DNA of 64,000 nucleotides from Aquisalinus flavus (GCF_022559625.1 NZ_CP042288.1:2552155-2616154); one strand, 5' to 3'. Positions 27,335 through 35,544 are shown, counted from the first letter of the stretch. Numbers and translations: made by a program. Notes: generated by a model not told the origin, from the sequence alone.

Positions 27335-28755
27335 TGGCGATCCCCGGTCAGCCGCCGGAACGGGCCTGACTTGTCGATCGTTTCCTGATATTCCGCCTGC
27401 GGATCGGAAAGGACGGTGATCCCGCCGCCGGTGCCATAGGTCAGGACCGCGCCCGCTTCCGAGGGCTCGAGCACGCCCGTCCTGATCGGCACCGACACCA
27501 TCGCGCCGCCGCGATCGTCGAACCAGCCGATGGCGCCGCAATAAACGCCCCTGCCCTGTTGCTCCAGATCGGCAATAACCTGCATCGCCCGGATCTTCGG
27601 CGCCCCGGTGATCGATCCGCAGGGATAGCTGGCGCGCACGATATCGACTGCGCCAAGCCCGTCACGCACCATCCCGCTGACCCGGGAGACGAGATGATGG
27701 ACCCCGGCAAAGCTCTGCAGCTCGCACACAGCCTCCTCGCGGATCGAATGGTCGCGACAGACGCGCGACAGGTCGTTGCGGACGAGATCGGTGATCATCA
27801 CATTCTCGGCGCGGTCCTTTTCATCGCCGAGCAGATCATCGATCACCGCCCTGTCTTCCGCCGGGTCGTCCCGGCGCCGGCGCGTGCCCTTCACAGGCTC
27901 GGCGATAGCCTTGAACCCGTCCTCCTGCGGGCGCACCTCGAGAAACTTCTCCGGTGAATCGCTCAGCACACAGCCTTCCTCGAACTGCAGCATGGCACCG
28001 AAGGGCGAGGCGCTTGCCTCATGAAGGCACCTGAACAATGGCAGTGCCAGGCCGCGCCAATCCGCATCCCGAAAGGTGGCCGTCAGCCGGCGCGTGATAT
28101 TGGCCTGGAAGATCGACCCGTCGAGAATGCGTGCCTTGCACGCCTCGACCGCAGCGATGAAATCCTCCGCGTCGTGCCGTGTGGTATTCTCTGGCTGCCT
28201 GATCCCTCCCTGCCCTGTAGTCGCCGTGCCGGTACTCCCCGGCTCAAGCGTCTGCTGCAATCTGTCTGCCGCTTCCTCGCTGAGGGCCACCAGTTTCGCG
28301 GTGCCGGTCTCCCGGTCGAAAAGGATCGCGGCATCGTAGAACCCGACCGCCATTTCCGGCATCCTGCCCGGTGCGGGCGGAAGGTCGCTCAACACCGGCT
28401 CGATATAGCGGGCCATTTCATAGGCAAGATAGCCGACCGCGCCGGACAGGAAGCCGCCCGATTCAGAGGAGACAGCCCGTTCCCGCCGACGCATGGCGAG
28501 ACGGTCCCGCAACAGGGCCAAGGGATCGTTGGCGCTGGCCGGCCCGATGTCGCGACCATCGATCCGCACCTGCCCACCGCGAACCACCAGCGTCGAGGCC
28601 GGCGCGGCGACGAGAATGTCCTGCCCCCCGCCCCAGCTATGGGCCGCGCCCGCGCCGCCACGTAACAGATGCGCAAAAGGCTGCCCCGCCAGCGGCGCGA
28701 AGGCGGCGACGGGGTCAGTGCGGTGATCAGTAAAAGGGAAATCTCGCTCGATCAT
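27331..28755 (-). CDS. pabB: aminodeoxychorismate synthase component I
   Basis: A 474-residue chorismate-utilising enzyme. Chorismate-binding motifs are clear: IAEPVKGTRRR, DLVRNDLSRVCR, and the C-terminal YPCGSITGAPKIRAMQ, followed by GRGVYCGAIGW. Length and N-terminal half fit PabB rather than TrpE. It combines chorismate with ammonia from PabA. It is first in a four-gene overlapping operon. ATG 28755 precedes the conserved N-terminus; the in-frame upstream extension to 28866 is Arg-rich and not supported. Confidence 0.9.
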   Translation of the reverse strand: MIERDFPFTDHRTDPVAAFAPLAGQPFAHLLRGGAGAAHSWGGGQDILVAAPASTLVVRGGQVRIDGRDIGPASANDPLALLRDRLAMRRRERAVSSESGGFLSGAVGYLAYEMARYIEPVLSDLPPAPGRMPEMAVGFYDAAILFDRETGTAKLVALSEEAADRLQQTLEPGSTGTATTGQGGIRQPENTTRHDAEDFIAAVEACKARILDGSIFQANITRRLTATFRDADWRGLALPLFRCLHEASASPFGAMLQFEEGCVLSDSPEKFLEVRPQEDGFKAIAEPVKGTRRRRDDPAEDRAVIDDLLGDEKDRAENVMITDLVRNDLSRVCRDHSIREEAVCELQSFAGVHHLVSRVSGMVRDGLGAVDIVRASYPCGSITGAPKIRAMQVIADLEQQGRGVYCGAIGWFDDRGGAMVSVPIRTGVLEPSEAGAVLTYGTGGGITVLSDPQAEYQETIDKSGPFRRLTGDRQ

Positions 28756-28882
28756 CGCCGCTGGCTTACGCCAATTGCCGGCCGGGATAAAGTGGCGCCG
28801 GTTGCCCGAACGTCGCGGCTGACAGCGGGACAGAACACGGCTAATCCTCACGGCGGGCGCAGGCATTCAGCGAAACGGGACC

Positions 28883-30091
28883 ATGGACAGAAACGAAACC
28901 GACCACCTGCATATCGAGCAGCGCGGGCTCGCGCGCTTTTTCTATGCGATCAGCATAGCCATTCTGCTCGGCTTCATCCTCTACGTCGCGCGCGGTATTC
29001 TCATCCCCCTCGTCATCGCCATGTTCCTGTCTTTCATCATCGTGACGCTGAAAACCGCGATCAGGAGGATTCCGGTTCTGGGCAAGCTGCTGCCGGAATT
29101 TATCGCCTACATTCTGTCATTCGCCGTCATTGCCCTGGTGCTGATCACGCTCGGGCAGATCATCACGGCCAATGCCGGGGCGATCATCAAGGCAGGTCCC
29201 GCCTATCAGGAACGCCTGATCGCCATTCTCGACCAGATCAAGACCTTTCTCGAAAGCCTGCCCTTTTTCACCGACTGGTTCGAGAGCAATGTCGATGTCG
29301 ACAGCTTGCGCGCCGAGGATGGCTCGATTACGACGGCGGAAGGCGTCTCGGCGCTGATCACGCAGTTCCAGCAGCAATTGCTCGGTTTCATCTCGGGCAT
29401 CGCCAGCGAAATCGGCCAGGCGATCCGCTCGCTGGCCCAGAACCTCGTTACCATCCTGCTCTATACCAGCTTCATGCTGATCGAACGCGGTGCCTTGCTG
29501 CGCAAGGTCGGTATCGTCGCCGGAATGCAGGAAGATCAGCTCGATATCAGCCAGATCATCAATGATATCGGCGATCTCGTGCGCCAGTATATATCGATCA
29601 AGACATTGATGGGCCTGACCACCGCGACCTTCTCCTTCATCATCATGACGATCCTCGGCATCGACTTTGCCGGGTTCTGGGCACTATTGATCTTCGCCCT
29701 CGGTTATATACCGATCATCGGCGCGATCTCCGGCGTCATGCTGCCATCGATCCTGGCGCTGGTGCAGCCCGATGGCGGCGGCGTGCCCCTGTTTCTGCTG
29801 ACACTCGGCCTGCTGACGGCGGCGGAACAGACCGTTTCCTCGGTGATCGAGCCGCGGCTGATGGGCCGCTCGCTGAACCTGTCGCCCCTGATCATCCTCC
29901 TGTCGCTGACGGTGTGGGGCAGCTTGTGGGGTTTTGCCGGCATGCTGCTCTGCGTCCCGATCACGGTCTCCCTGATGATCGTCTGCACGCAGTTCCAGGA
30001 CACAAGACCCGTCGCCGTGCTGTTGTCCGACAATGGCGAGATTTCACCGATCAAGCGGCTGGCGCGGAAAGAACAGGCCGAAGGGAATTAA
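28883..30091 (+). CDS. AI-2E/PerM family transporter
   Basis: A 402-residue polytopic membrane protein of the AI-2E transporter (PerM/TqsA/YdiK) family. It has two N-terminal membrane helices, a long soluble segment (about 95-190), and five to six C-terminal helices carrying GYIPIIGAISGVMLPSILAL and the terminal ...SVIEPRLMGRSLNLSPLII, the most conserved family block. Members export or import small molecules or ions (AI-2, Na+/H+ exchange has been reported); the substrate here is unknown. It faces away from pabB. Confidence 0.88.
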   Translation: MDRNETDHLHIEQRGLARFFYAISIAILLGFILYVARGILIPLVIAMFLSFIIVTLKTAIRRIPVLGKLLPEFIAYILSFAVIALVLITLGQIITANAGAIIKAGPAYQERLIAILDQIKTFLESLPFFTDWFESNVDVDSLRAEDGSITTAEGVSALITQFQQQLLGFISGIASEIGQAIRSLAQNLVTILLYTSFMLIERGALLRKVGIVAGMQEDQLDISQIINDIGDLVRQYISIKTLMGLTTATFSFIIMTILGIDFAGFWALLIFALGYIPIIGAISGVMLPSILALVQPDGGGVPLFLLTLGLLTAAEQTVSSVIEPRLMGRSLNLSPLIILLSLTVWGSLWGFAGMLLCVPITVSLMIVCTQFQDTRPVAVLLSDNGEISPIKRLARKEQAEGN

Positions 30092-30103
30092 GCAGGGATG
30101 TGG

Positions 30104-31039
30104 TCAGGCAATTGCCGCGTCGCTGCGCACTGGCTTCTTCAATGCCGCTTTCAGCACGCCGGCGATCGCCTCGGCTTCCTGCTCGAAGCCGGAACCGCGC
30201 CGCCAGGCAAGGCCGATCTGGCGGGCCGGCACTTCATCCGCCTTTCCGGCGAAGGGGATCGCGATCAGGTTCGATGCCTTTGCCAGCCCCTGACGGATCG
30301 CCATTTCCGGCAATAGCGTCGCGCCAAGGCCTGACCGGGTCATCTGCGTCAACGTAAACAGGCTGGTCGCGCCAAAGGTGTTTGCGGTTTCGCGCATCTG
30401 CAACTGGCACGCCGACAGGGCATGATCGCGCAGGCAGTGGCCGTCCTCGAGCAGCAGCAGGTCTTCCCCGGCAAGGTCGTCAACGCCGATCCGCTTGCGC
30501 CCCGCGAGGCGGTGCGAAGGCGCGCACACGAACCAGAACGGGTCCTCCGCAATATCCATCGTGTCGAGCCCGTCGGCCTCGTAGGGAAAGGCGATGAGGG
30601 CGACATCGATCAGCCCGGCCCGCAGCCGCTCGATCAGGCTCGCGGTCAGATCCTCGCGCAGATACAGAGACAGCGCCGGATAGCCCTTTTCGAACAGGGG
30701 CATCGCGTCGGGCAGGATGAACGGCCCGATCGTCGGGATCACGCCAAGCTTCATCACCCCGGTCAGCGGCTCCGGCCGGCTGGCCGATCGGACCATGTCT
30801 TCCGCAAGAGCGATCAGCTCCTCTGCCTGGCGCAGGAGCATTTCCCCGACGGGCGTCAGCGAGAAGGACCGGCTGGTGCGATCGACCAGGGTCGCATCGA
30901 GCACCGTCTCCAGTTCCTTGATCGCCGACGACAGGGTCGACTGGGACACGAGACAGTCTTCGGCGGCGCGGGAAAACGATTCCCGGCGCGCAAGGGCGAC
31001 AAAAAACTGCAATTGGCGGAGCGTTGGCAATGCTTTCAT
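30104..31039 (-). CDS. oxyR: hydrogen peroxide-sensing LysR regulator OxyR
   Basis: A 311-residue LysR-type regulator. The N-terminal winged helix-turn-helix (about 1-60, SFSRAAEDCLVSQSTLSSAI) is typical. The peroxide-sensing pair is present as Cys202 and Cys211 (LEDGHCLRDHALSACQL), with the nine-residue spacing of E. coli Cys199/Cys208. ATG 31039 has AGG at a proper distance; GTG 31051 is possible. It is divergent from ahpC, so autoregulation and activation of ahpCD through the shared region are likely. Confidence 0.93.
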   Translation of the reverse strand: MKALPTLRQLQFFVALARRESFSRAAEDCLVSQSTLSSAIKELETVLDATLVDRTSRSFSLTPVGEMLLRQAEELIALAEDMVRSASRPEPLTGVMKLGVIPTIGPFILPDAMPLFEKGYPALSLYLREDLTASLIERLRAGLIDVALIAFPYEADGLDTMDIAEDPFWFVCAPSHRLAGRKRIGVDDLAGEDLLLLEDGHCLRDHALSACQLQMRETANTFGATSLFTLTQMTRSGLGATLLPEMAIRQGLAKASNLIAIPFAGKADEVPARQIGLAWRRGSGFEQEAEAIAGVLKAALKKPVRSDAAIA

Positions 31040-31051
31040 GATGACCTGCAC

Positions 31052-31110
31052 ACTATCAAGTTAATCGATATGATCAAGATGTATAATCTATTTGATTAAA
31101 CATGCTGCGC
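31052..31110. promoter_or_regulatory. candidate OxyR operator between oxyR and ahpC
   Basis: An AT-rich stretch with ATAG/CTAT and ATC/GAT half-elements (CTATC at its start, ATCTATTTGAT at its end) between the divergent oxyR and ahpC genes. OxyR binds four spaced ATAG/CTAT tetranucleotides in this position in many bacteria; the exact phasing here is not clear by eye. Confidence 0.45.
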
Positions 31111-31121
31111 TGCGCCATATA
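31092..31121 (+). promoter_or_regulatory. candidate ahpC promoter
   Basis: TTGATT and CATATA hexamers with an 18-base spacer, about 70 bases before the ahpC start and abutting the putative OxyR operator. Confidence 0.4.
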
Positions 31122-31194
31122 GGGCCTGACAGCGGGGGACCTCGTTGTTTCAAACAGAAATTTCAAGTTCACACCAACCTGCAAGGAGATTTCA

Positions 31195-31740
31195 ATGCTA
31201 GGTGTTGGCGATAAACTGCCTGAGTTCAAAGTCATTGGCGTAAAGCCGGGCTTCAACGATATCGAGGAAAACGGTGAGTCCGCATTCGAGGACCTCACCC
31301 AGGATTCCTTCGAGGGCAAATGGAAAGTCATCTATTTCTACCCGAAGGATTTCACGTTCGTCTGCCCGACCGAGATTGCCGAGTTCGGCAAACTGGCCAG
31401 CGAGTTCGCTGACCGCGATGCCATCGTCATGGGCGGCTCGACCGATAACGAGTTCGTCAAACTCGCATGGCGCCGCGATCACGCCGACCTCAACAAGCAC
31501 CCGGCCTGGCAATTTGCCGACACGACCGGTGCCCTTGTCGACGGTCTCGGGATCCGCTCGAATGAAGGCGTTGCCCTGCGCGCGACCTTCGTCGTCGACC
31601 CGCATAACGTCATCCAGCACGTTTACGTGAATAATTTGAACGTTGGCCGGAACCCGCAGGATACGCTCCGTGTTATCGACGCACTTCAGACAGATGAGCT
31701 CTGTCCCTGCAACCGCCCTGTTGGCGGGGACACACTGTAG
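31195..31740 (+). CDS. ahpC: peroxiredoxin AhpC (AhpD-dependent type)
   Basis: A 181-residue 2-Cys peroxiredoxin that reduces hydrogen peroxide and organic peroxides. The peroxidatic Cys57 is in DFTFVCPTEIAE. The C-terminus has a CPC pair (Cys169, Cys171), as in the Mycobacterium tuberculosis enzyme, which has three cysteines and is reduced by AhpD rather than AhpF. The downstream ahpD supports that route here. The ribosome site AAGGAG precedes ATG 31195. Confidence 0.95.
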   Translation: MLGVGDKLPEFKVIGVKPGFNDIEENGESAFEDLTQDSFEGKWKVIYFYPKDFTFVCPTEIAEFGKLASEFADRDAIVMGGSTDNEFVKLAWRRDHADLNKHPAWQFADTTGALVDGLGIRSNEGVALRATFVVDPHNVIQHVYVNNLNVGRNPQDTLRVIDALQTDELCPCNRPVGGDTL

Positions 31741-31753
31741 CGCTGATGAAGTT

Positions 31754-31844
31754 TTGGTTGCCGTTCCTGCCCTTTCTGGCAACCAAGTATAGGAAGTACC
31801 GGCTCGCCCCTCTCCCCTGCCCAAATGGCGAGCCGGTACTTTCC
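31754..31844 (+). promoter_or_regulatory. two successive hairpins between ahpC and ahpD
   Basis: The first hairpin has a 9-bp stem TTGGTTGCC / GGCAACCAA (31754-31786). The second has 15 perfect base pairs, AAGTACCGGCTCGCC (31794-31808) with 31827-31841. Neither is followed by a T tract, so they look like mRNA-stabilising or processing structures that may set the AhpC:AhpD ratio, rather than full terminators. Confidence 0.6.
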
Positions 31845-31896
31845 ACTCTCTTCCTCACCGCTCACGCAATCCCTTTTCACACAGGAGACCTGCTCG

Positions 31897-32427
31897 ATGT
31901 CTATTGAAGCCCTGCGCGGCCGAATTCCCGACTACGCCAAGGATATCCGCCTCAATCTCGGCAGCCTGGCGAACGAAACCATTCTCAACGATCAACAGAA
32001 ATATGGCTGCTTCTTCGCGTCCGCCCTGGCCACTGGCAATGGTCACGTGATCCGCGCGATCAACGAAGAAATTGCAGACAAGATGTCGCCGGAAGCGATC
32101 GAGGCGGCGAAATCCGCCGCGGCGATCATGGGCATGAACAATGTCTATTACCGCTTCCTGCATCTGACCAAGGACCCGACCTACAAGACACTGCCGGCGA
32201 AGCTGCGGATGAACGTCCTCGGCAATCCGGGTGTCGACAAGGCCGATTTTGAGCTCTGGTCGCTCGCCGTATCGGCCATTAATGGCTGCGGCATGTGCAT
32301 TGACGCCCATGAGGCCGTCGTGCGCAAGGCCGGCATGTCCACCGAGATGGTCCAGACTGCCGCCCGCATCGCCTCCGTGGTTGCGGCAGCCGCCGCAGTG
32401 ATCGACGGTGAAGACGCGCTAAGCTGA
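31897..32427 (+). CDS. ahpD: alkylhydroperoxidase AhpD (AhpC reductase)
   Basis: A 176-residue AhpD-family protein with the CxxC active site in [11 protein letters not shown] (Cys131, Cys134) and the proton-relay His138. It accepts electrons (in mycobacteria from lipoyl proteins such as SucB/DlaT) and reduces AhpC. ATG 31897 follows CAGGAG. It is 156 bases after ahpC, separated by two hairpins. Confidence 0.94.
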   Translation: MSIEALRGRIPDYAKDIRLNLGSLANETILNDQQKYGCFFASALATGNGHVIRAINEEIADKMSPEAIEAAKSAAAIMGMNNVYYRFLHLTKDPTYKTLPAKLRMNVLGNPGVDKADFELWSLAVSAINGCGMCIDAHEAVVRKAGMSTEMVQTAARIASVVAAAAAVIDGEDALS

Positions 32428-32488
32428 TCAGGAGCCGGTTTCCCTCTCCCCCGAGGCTCGAGGCGCGTACCGCCTTGAGCATCCCGAA

Positions 32489-32518
32489 GGCCCTGCCCTC
32501 ACCCGGCAGGGCCTTTTT
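32489..32518 (+). terminator. terminator of the ahpC-ahpD operon
   Basis: A 9-bp stem (GGCCCTGCC / GGCAGGGCC) followed by five T residues. Confidence 0.85.
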
Positions 32519-32757
32519 CTTTGAGCGGCGCGTCGCCAGAGCCCGAAAAATTGGCGCTGCAAGCGAATTTTTCGAAAAAAATTCTGTCCCGTTTCGTGGC
32601 CGGTGAAAGGCTGGAAGCGGCGAATCCGCGATTCCGTGACGGCCTGACCCGCGGCCGGTTCCATGAACGATCCTTTAACCCAGGTTAGTTGCCCGGAAAT
32701 TTTCACCGGTTTTTCAGCGTGTTAACGGAACTCGAAAATGACCAAAAACAACTCCAC
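32519..32757. other. intergenic region before the palindrome array
   Basis: No gene is seen in this part of the roughly 500-base gap between ahpD and the sigma gene. It contains an A/T-rich stretch near 32560-32590 and GTTAACGGAAC at about 32721. The latter has the GGAAC element of EcfG-type promoters, but no matching GTT element at 16-17 bases, so I do not call it a promoter. Confidence 0.35.
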
Positions 32758-32853
32758 TCACTCATGATGAGTGACCCCCTCATCATGAGTGGCCCGAGGG
32801 CCCTGACAGTCCTCGTCACGCCCCTCATAATGAGGCACCCACTCATGCTAAGT
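32758..32853. promoter_or_regulatory. array of four CTCAT-N-ATGAG palindromes
   Basis: Four near-identical palindromes lie upstream of the ECF sigma gene: TCACTCAT-G-ATGAGTGA (32758-32774), CTCAT-C-ATGAG (32779-32789), CCTCAT-A-ATGAGG (32823-32835) and ACTCAT-G-CTAAGT (32841-32853, imperfect). Centres are at 32766, 32784, 32829 and 32847, so two pairs each have an 18-base centre-to-centre spacing, 45 bases apart. This looks like an operator array for a dimeric DNA-binding protein. Confidence 0.6.
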
Positions 32854-32925
32854 ATATGTTTTTGTTTGCATTTTTTCTGAGCCCGCGTAATTTCGTCATC
32901 AGCAACGAACACAGGAGAGTTGATT

Positions 32926-33447
32926 GTGACGACCATTACTTCAGCAGAGCTTCAGGAATGTCTGCCGGCGCTGAATCGGTTCGCGCTTAAACTGACCCGC
33001 AACGCCGACCGCGCCGACGACCTGGTACAGGATTGTGTAGAGCGCGCCCTGAACAAAGCCCATCTGTTCGATGGCCAGAACCTGCGCTCATGGATGTTCA
33101 CCATCTGCCGCCGCGTCTTTCTCAACCAGATCCGCAAGGAAAAGAGCCGCGGTACGCAAGTCGATATCGAAAATACCCCCGAGTCCAAATTTTCCGCCAA
33201 AGCCCTTCAGGAGGACAAAATGCACTTTCAGGACGTAGTCGAGAACTTTTCCAAGCTTCCGCTGAACGACAAGGTGATCCTGTCGCTGGTCGTCATCGAG
33301 GGCCTGAAATATGACGAAGCCGCCGCCGTTCTTGAGATTCCGGTCGGTACTGTTCGCTCCCGCCTGTCCCGCGCCCGCGCCAAACTGGTCGAGCTGATGG
33401 ATGACGAAGGTGTCGCAGAAGGAACTTCCCTGGCCGCTGTCGTGTAA
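32926..33447 (+). CDS. ECF-type RNA polymerase sigma factor
   Basis: A 173-residue extracytoplasmic-function sigma factor. Region 2 (about 10-75) has DRADDLVQDCVERALNKA and SWMFTICRRVFLNQIRKEK; region 4 (about 105-155) ends in EIPVGTVRSRLSRARAKL. GTG 32926 is chosen because AGGAG lies eight bases ahead; TTG 32920 is too close. No NepR or PhyR gene is adjacent, so it is not obviously the general-stress EcfG, though the length and region 4 are similar. A small gene with an anti-sigma-like N-terminus follows seven bases later. Confidence 0.9.
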   Translation: MTTITSAELQECLPALNRFALKLTRNADRADDLVQDCVERALNKAHLFDGQNLRSWMFTICRRVFLNQIRKEKSRGTQVDIENTPESKFSAKALQEDKMHFQDVVENFSKLPLNDKVILSLVVIEGLKYDEAAAVLEIPVGTVRSRLSRARAKLVELMDDEGVAEGTSLAAVV

Positions 33448-33454
33448 GGGGGGT

Positions 33455-33745
33455 ATGACACAGCCGCATTACCTCATACGCGAACAAGACTTACACGCTT
33501 ACCTCGACGGTGAACTGTCCAAACCGAGACGGCGCGCCGTCGAGCGCTTTCTGGCGGATCGGCACCTGACCCTCGAACGGGCCGTTGAGCTGTTTCGCAC
33601 CAATCTTGGCCTCCATCGCTATCGAGAGAAATTCTACGAGGACAGGGAATTGAAGTCGGAAGTGGAGCGACTGTTGAAAAAGCATCGGTCTGCCGACAAC
33701 GAGCCGCCGCATTTCGAGAATGTGATGATGCACAATCGCGGCTGA
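33455..33745 (+). CDS. small anti-sigma-factor-like protein
   Basis: A 96-residue soluble protein whose beginning, EQDLHAYLDGELSKPRRRAV, matches the N-terminal helix of zinc-finger anti-sigma factors (RsiW-type). The HxxxCxxC zinc site and a membrane helix are missing; the rest is charged helix (RELKSEVERLLKKHRS). Following an ECF sigma gene with only seven bases between, it is most likely its cytoplasmic anti-sigma factor. AAGGGGGG precedes ATG 33455. Confidence 0.7.
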   Translation: MTQPHYLIREQDLHAYLDGELSKPRRRAVERFLADRHLTLERAVELFRTNLGLHRYREKFYEDRELKSEVERLLKKHRSADNEPPHFENVMMHNRG

Positions 33746-33788
33746 TCGAGTTCATCGAATACTGCCCCACCCATATTTTTGCGATTGA

Positions 33789-33816
33789 GCCGCCTGCAGC
33801 AATGCAGGCGGCTTTT
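33789..33816. terminator. bidirectional terminator
   Basis: A 10-bp perfect stem (GCCGCCTGCA with its complement, GCAA tetraloop) followed by TTTTCT on the plus strand, between convergent genes. Confidence 0.8.
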
Positions 33817-33827
33817 CTGATGGACCA

Positions 33828-34580
33828 CTACCACGCAGGTATCCATGCGAAGATGCCGACGACAGCGAGGAAGGAAAGAACCATCAGGGCAAGATGGGAC
33901 AGGGCGAGCAGTGGCCACGACAGCAGGGTATGCACAAATCCTGCCCGGTAGAAGGCCTTCAGGGCAAAGAAGAGGTATGGGCCGAGTACTACAAACAGCG
34001 CACTCAACGTCAGATATCCGAGTGTTTCAGTGGGTAGAACAGGAGAGGCCGCGAAGAGCCCGATCAACACGAAATTGAAAGCGGCGTGATAGTAAAATGT
34101 AAAGCCGAGATGGGCGAGGAACAGCAGGTGACGGCGCCGGTACAGCAGCCCTAGCAGCAGCGCCAGCGGCGGCAGGGTGAGCAATTGGGCGAGCACCAGG
34201 GCCAAGGCATGCTCGCGGGCGACGAAGCTGAGATCGGCGGCAAGGCCGGACTGTGCTGTCGGCTCGCCATAGTCGGGCAGGACCAGGGTCACGACGAGAA
34301 ACAGGACGAGGCTGACGCTCAACGCCATTCGGAAAGGCGGAACGTGGCCGACCCGCTCCCCACCGACATAACGCGCCGGTAACCGGCCCGGCTGGCACAG
34401 CACTTTGAGGCTTTTCAGGATCCGGGAGTCGAACGAGAGGATATCCGCGACGGCGTCGATCAAAGCCTGGCGCACCGGCTTGATGGGTGATGTGCAATCC
34501 TGCCCGCATCGGCTGCAATAACGGCCATGCAACAGGGATTGGCAATTCTCGCAATGCCGCTTCGCGTCCATGTTTTTCAT
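33828..34580 (-). CDS. DUF3667-like zinc-ribbon membrane protein
   Basis: A protein of about 250 residues with an N-terminal zinc ribbon (CENCQSLLHGRYCSRCGQ) and five to six membrane helices in the second half (about 85-250), the layout of DUF3667. Function unknown. The start is ambiguous between ATG 34580 and ATG 34571; AGGTGG lies directly before ATG 34583, too close for that start. The gene is monocistronic, converging with the sigma/anti-sigma pair. Confidence 0.7.
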   Translation of the reverse strand: MKNMDAKRHCENCQSLLHGRYCSRCGQDCTSPIKPVRQALIDAVADILSFDSRILKSLKVLCQPGRLPARYVGGERVGHVPPFRMALSVSLVLFLVVTLVLPDYGEPTAQSGLAADLSFVAREHALALVLAQLLTLPPLALLLGLLYRRRHLLFLAHLGFTFYYHAAFNFVLIGLFAASPVLPTETLGYLTLSALFVVLGPYLFFALKAFYRAGFVHTLLSWPLLALSHLALMVLSFLAVVGIFAWIPAW

Positions 34581-34656
34581 CATCCACCTGCCAGGGTTTA
34601 ACACCCCCGACTTTAGATGAAATCCGGGAAGGATCGCTATTCAATTTCATAAACAA

Positions 34657-34685
34657 AAGCCCTGCACTGGTCATGCAGGGCTTTA
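34657..34685 (-). terminator. terminator of dps
   Basis: An 8-bp stem (GCCCTGCA / TGCAGGGC) flanked by AAA and TTT, followed on the minus strand by TTTTGTTT, about 30 bases after the dps stop. Confidence 0.75.
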
Positions 34686-34715
34686 TCAGTCTCGGCGGCG
34701 AAGCTGGACCCGGAA

Positions 34716-35252
34716 TCAGTCGTCCGCGTGCAGAAGACCGTCCTTGTTTTCAACAATGAGGGAATTCAGCATCCAGGCGGCTTCCTCGTGGAAACCGATA
34801 CGTGCTGTTAGGAGATCGGCCGTGTAGACGTCTTCGGCTTCTTCGGCGGCTTCGGCGATTTTGCGCATCTGGGCCGAAATCTTGTGGTGGTCGCTGGCCA
34901 GCTCATGGACCATGTGAGCGGCGTCGGGGATGGACGACACGCCTTCAACAACGCTGTCCTTGGAATATTTTTCGAACCCGACCGGCGTCAGGAAACCCAG
35001 CGCACGAATGCGTTCGGCGATTTCGTCGATGGCGTCGGCGAGATTGGTATATTGCTCGTCGGTCAGCTTGTGGATCGAATAGAACAGGGGACCCGTTACG
35101 TTCCAGTGATAGGCGTGGGTCTTGTGATAGAGCACATAGCTGCTGGCGAGGGCATGACCGAGTTTCTTGGCCAGGATCTTGCGCTGATCGCGGTCTATAC
35201 CGGAGTCTACCGGCAGCTCTTCACTTCTTGCGTCAAATGCGGCGTTTGCCAT
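34716..35252 (-). CDS. dps: DNA-protecting ferritin-like protein Dps
   Basis: A 178-residue Dps-family protein, a dodecameric ferritin-like iron store that binds DNA and consumes H2O2 in its ferroxidase reaction. The ferroxidase ligands are visible in HKTHAYHWNVTGPLF and ...DAIDEIAERIRALG. The N-terminal tail is charged but not Lys-rich, so DNA binding may be weak. Co-location with oxyR/ahpCD and an ECF sigma factor suggests stress control, which is inference. Confidence 0.94.
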   Translation of the reverse strand: MANAAFDARSEELPVDSGIDRDQRKILAKKLGHALASSYVLYHKTHAYHWNVTGPLFYSIHKLTDEQYTNLADAIDEIAERIRALGFLTPVGFEKYSKDSVVEGVSSIPDAAHMVHELASDHHKISAQMRKIAEAAEEAEDVYTADLLTARIGFHEEAAWMLNSLIVENKDGLLHADD

Positions 35253-35346
35253 GATGATACCTCTTCATTGCGTTTGCGTCATGCGCATTGCGGCCTGTTC
35301 GCTGGAACAGCGCCATGCGCCCGATCGTGTTAAGGGGGTCAGCGCG

Positions 35347-35544
35347 TCAGGTTATGAAGCTGGATGAAATCGCTGTTGCGGCAGATCCTGTGGGCTGCTG
35401 AGCTGTATCTGTGTCGCCACCTGTATTAAAGAACAGGAAAGCGCCCAGTACCAGCACAGCGAGGATCGTCGAAATCAGCAGTACCCAGCGCATCTCGTTG
35501 CGGGTTTCGCCCTGGCGTCCCTCTTCTTTTGATACTTCGACCAT
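35347..35544 (-). CDS. small single-pass membrane protein
   Basis: A 65-residue protein with a charged N-terminus (VEVSKEEGRQGETRNEMR), one membrane helix (about residues 20-40, WVLLISTILAVLVLGAFLFF) and a short polar Thr/Ser/Ala C-terminus. AAAGGA lies eight bases before ATG 35544. Its 3' end is about 95 bases from the dps start, so the two may share a minus-strand transcript. No family recognised. Confidence 0.6.
   Translation of the reverse strand: MVEVSKEEGRQGETRNEMRWVLLISTILAVLVLGAFLFFNTGGDTDTAQQPTGSAATAISSSFIT

Noticed and set aside
32721-32730. GGAAC element like an EcfG-type promoter
   Set aside because: No GTT element at the required 16-17 base spacing.
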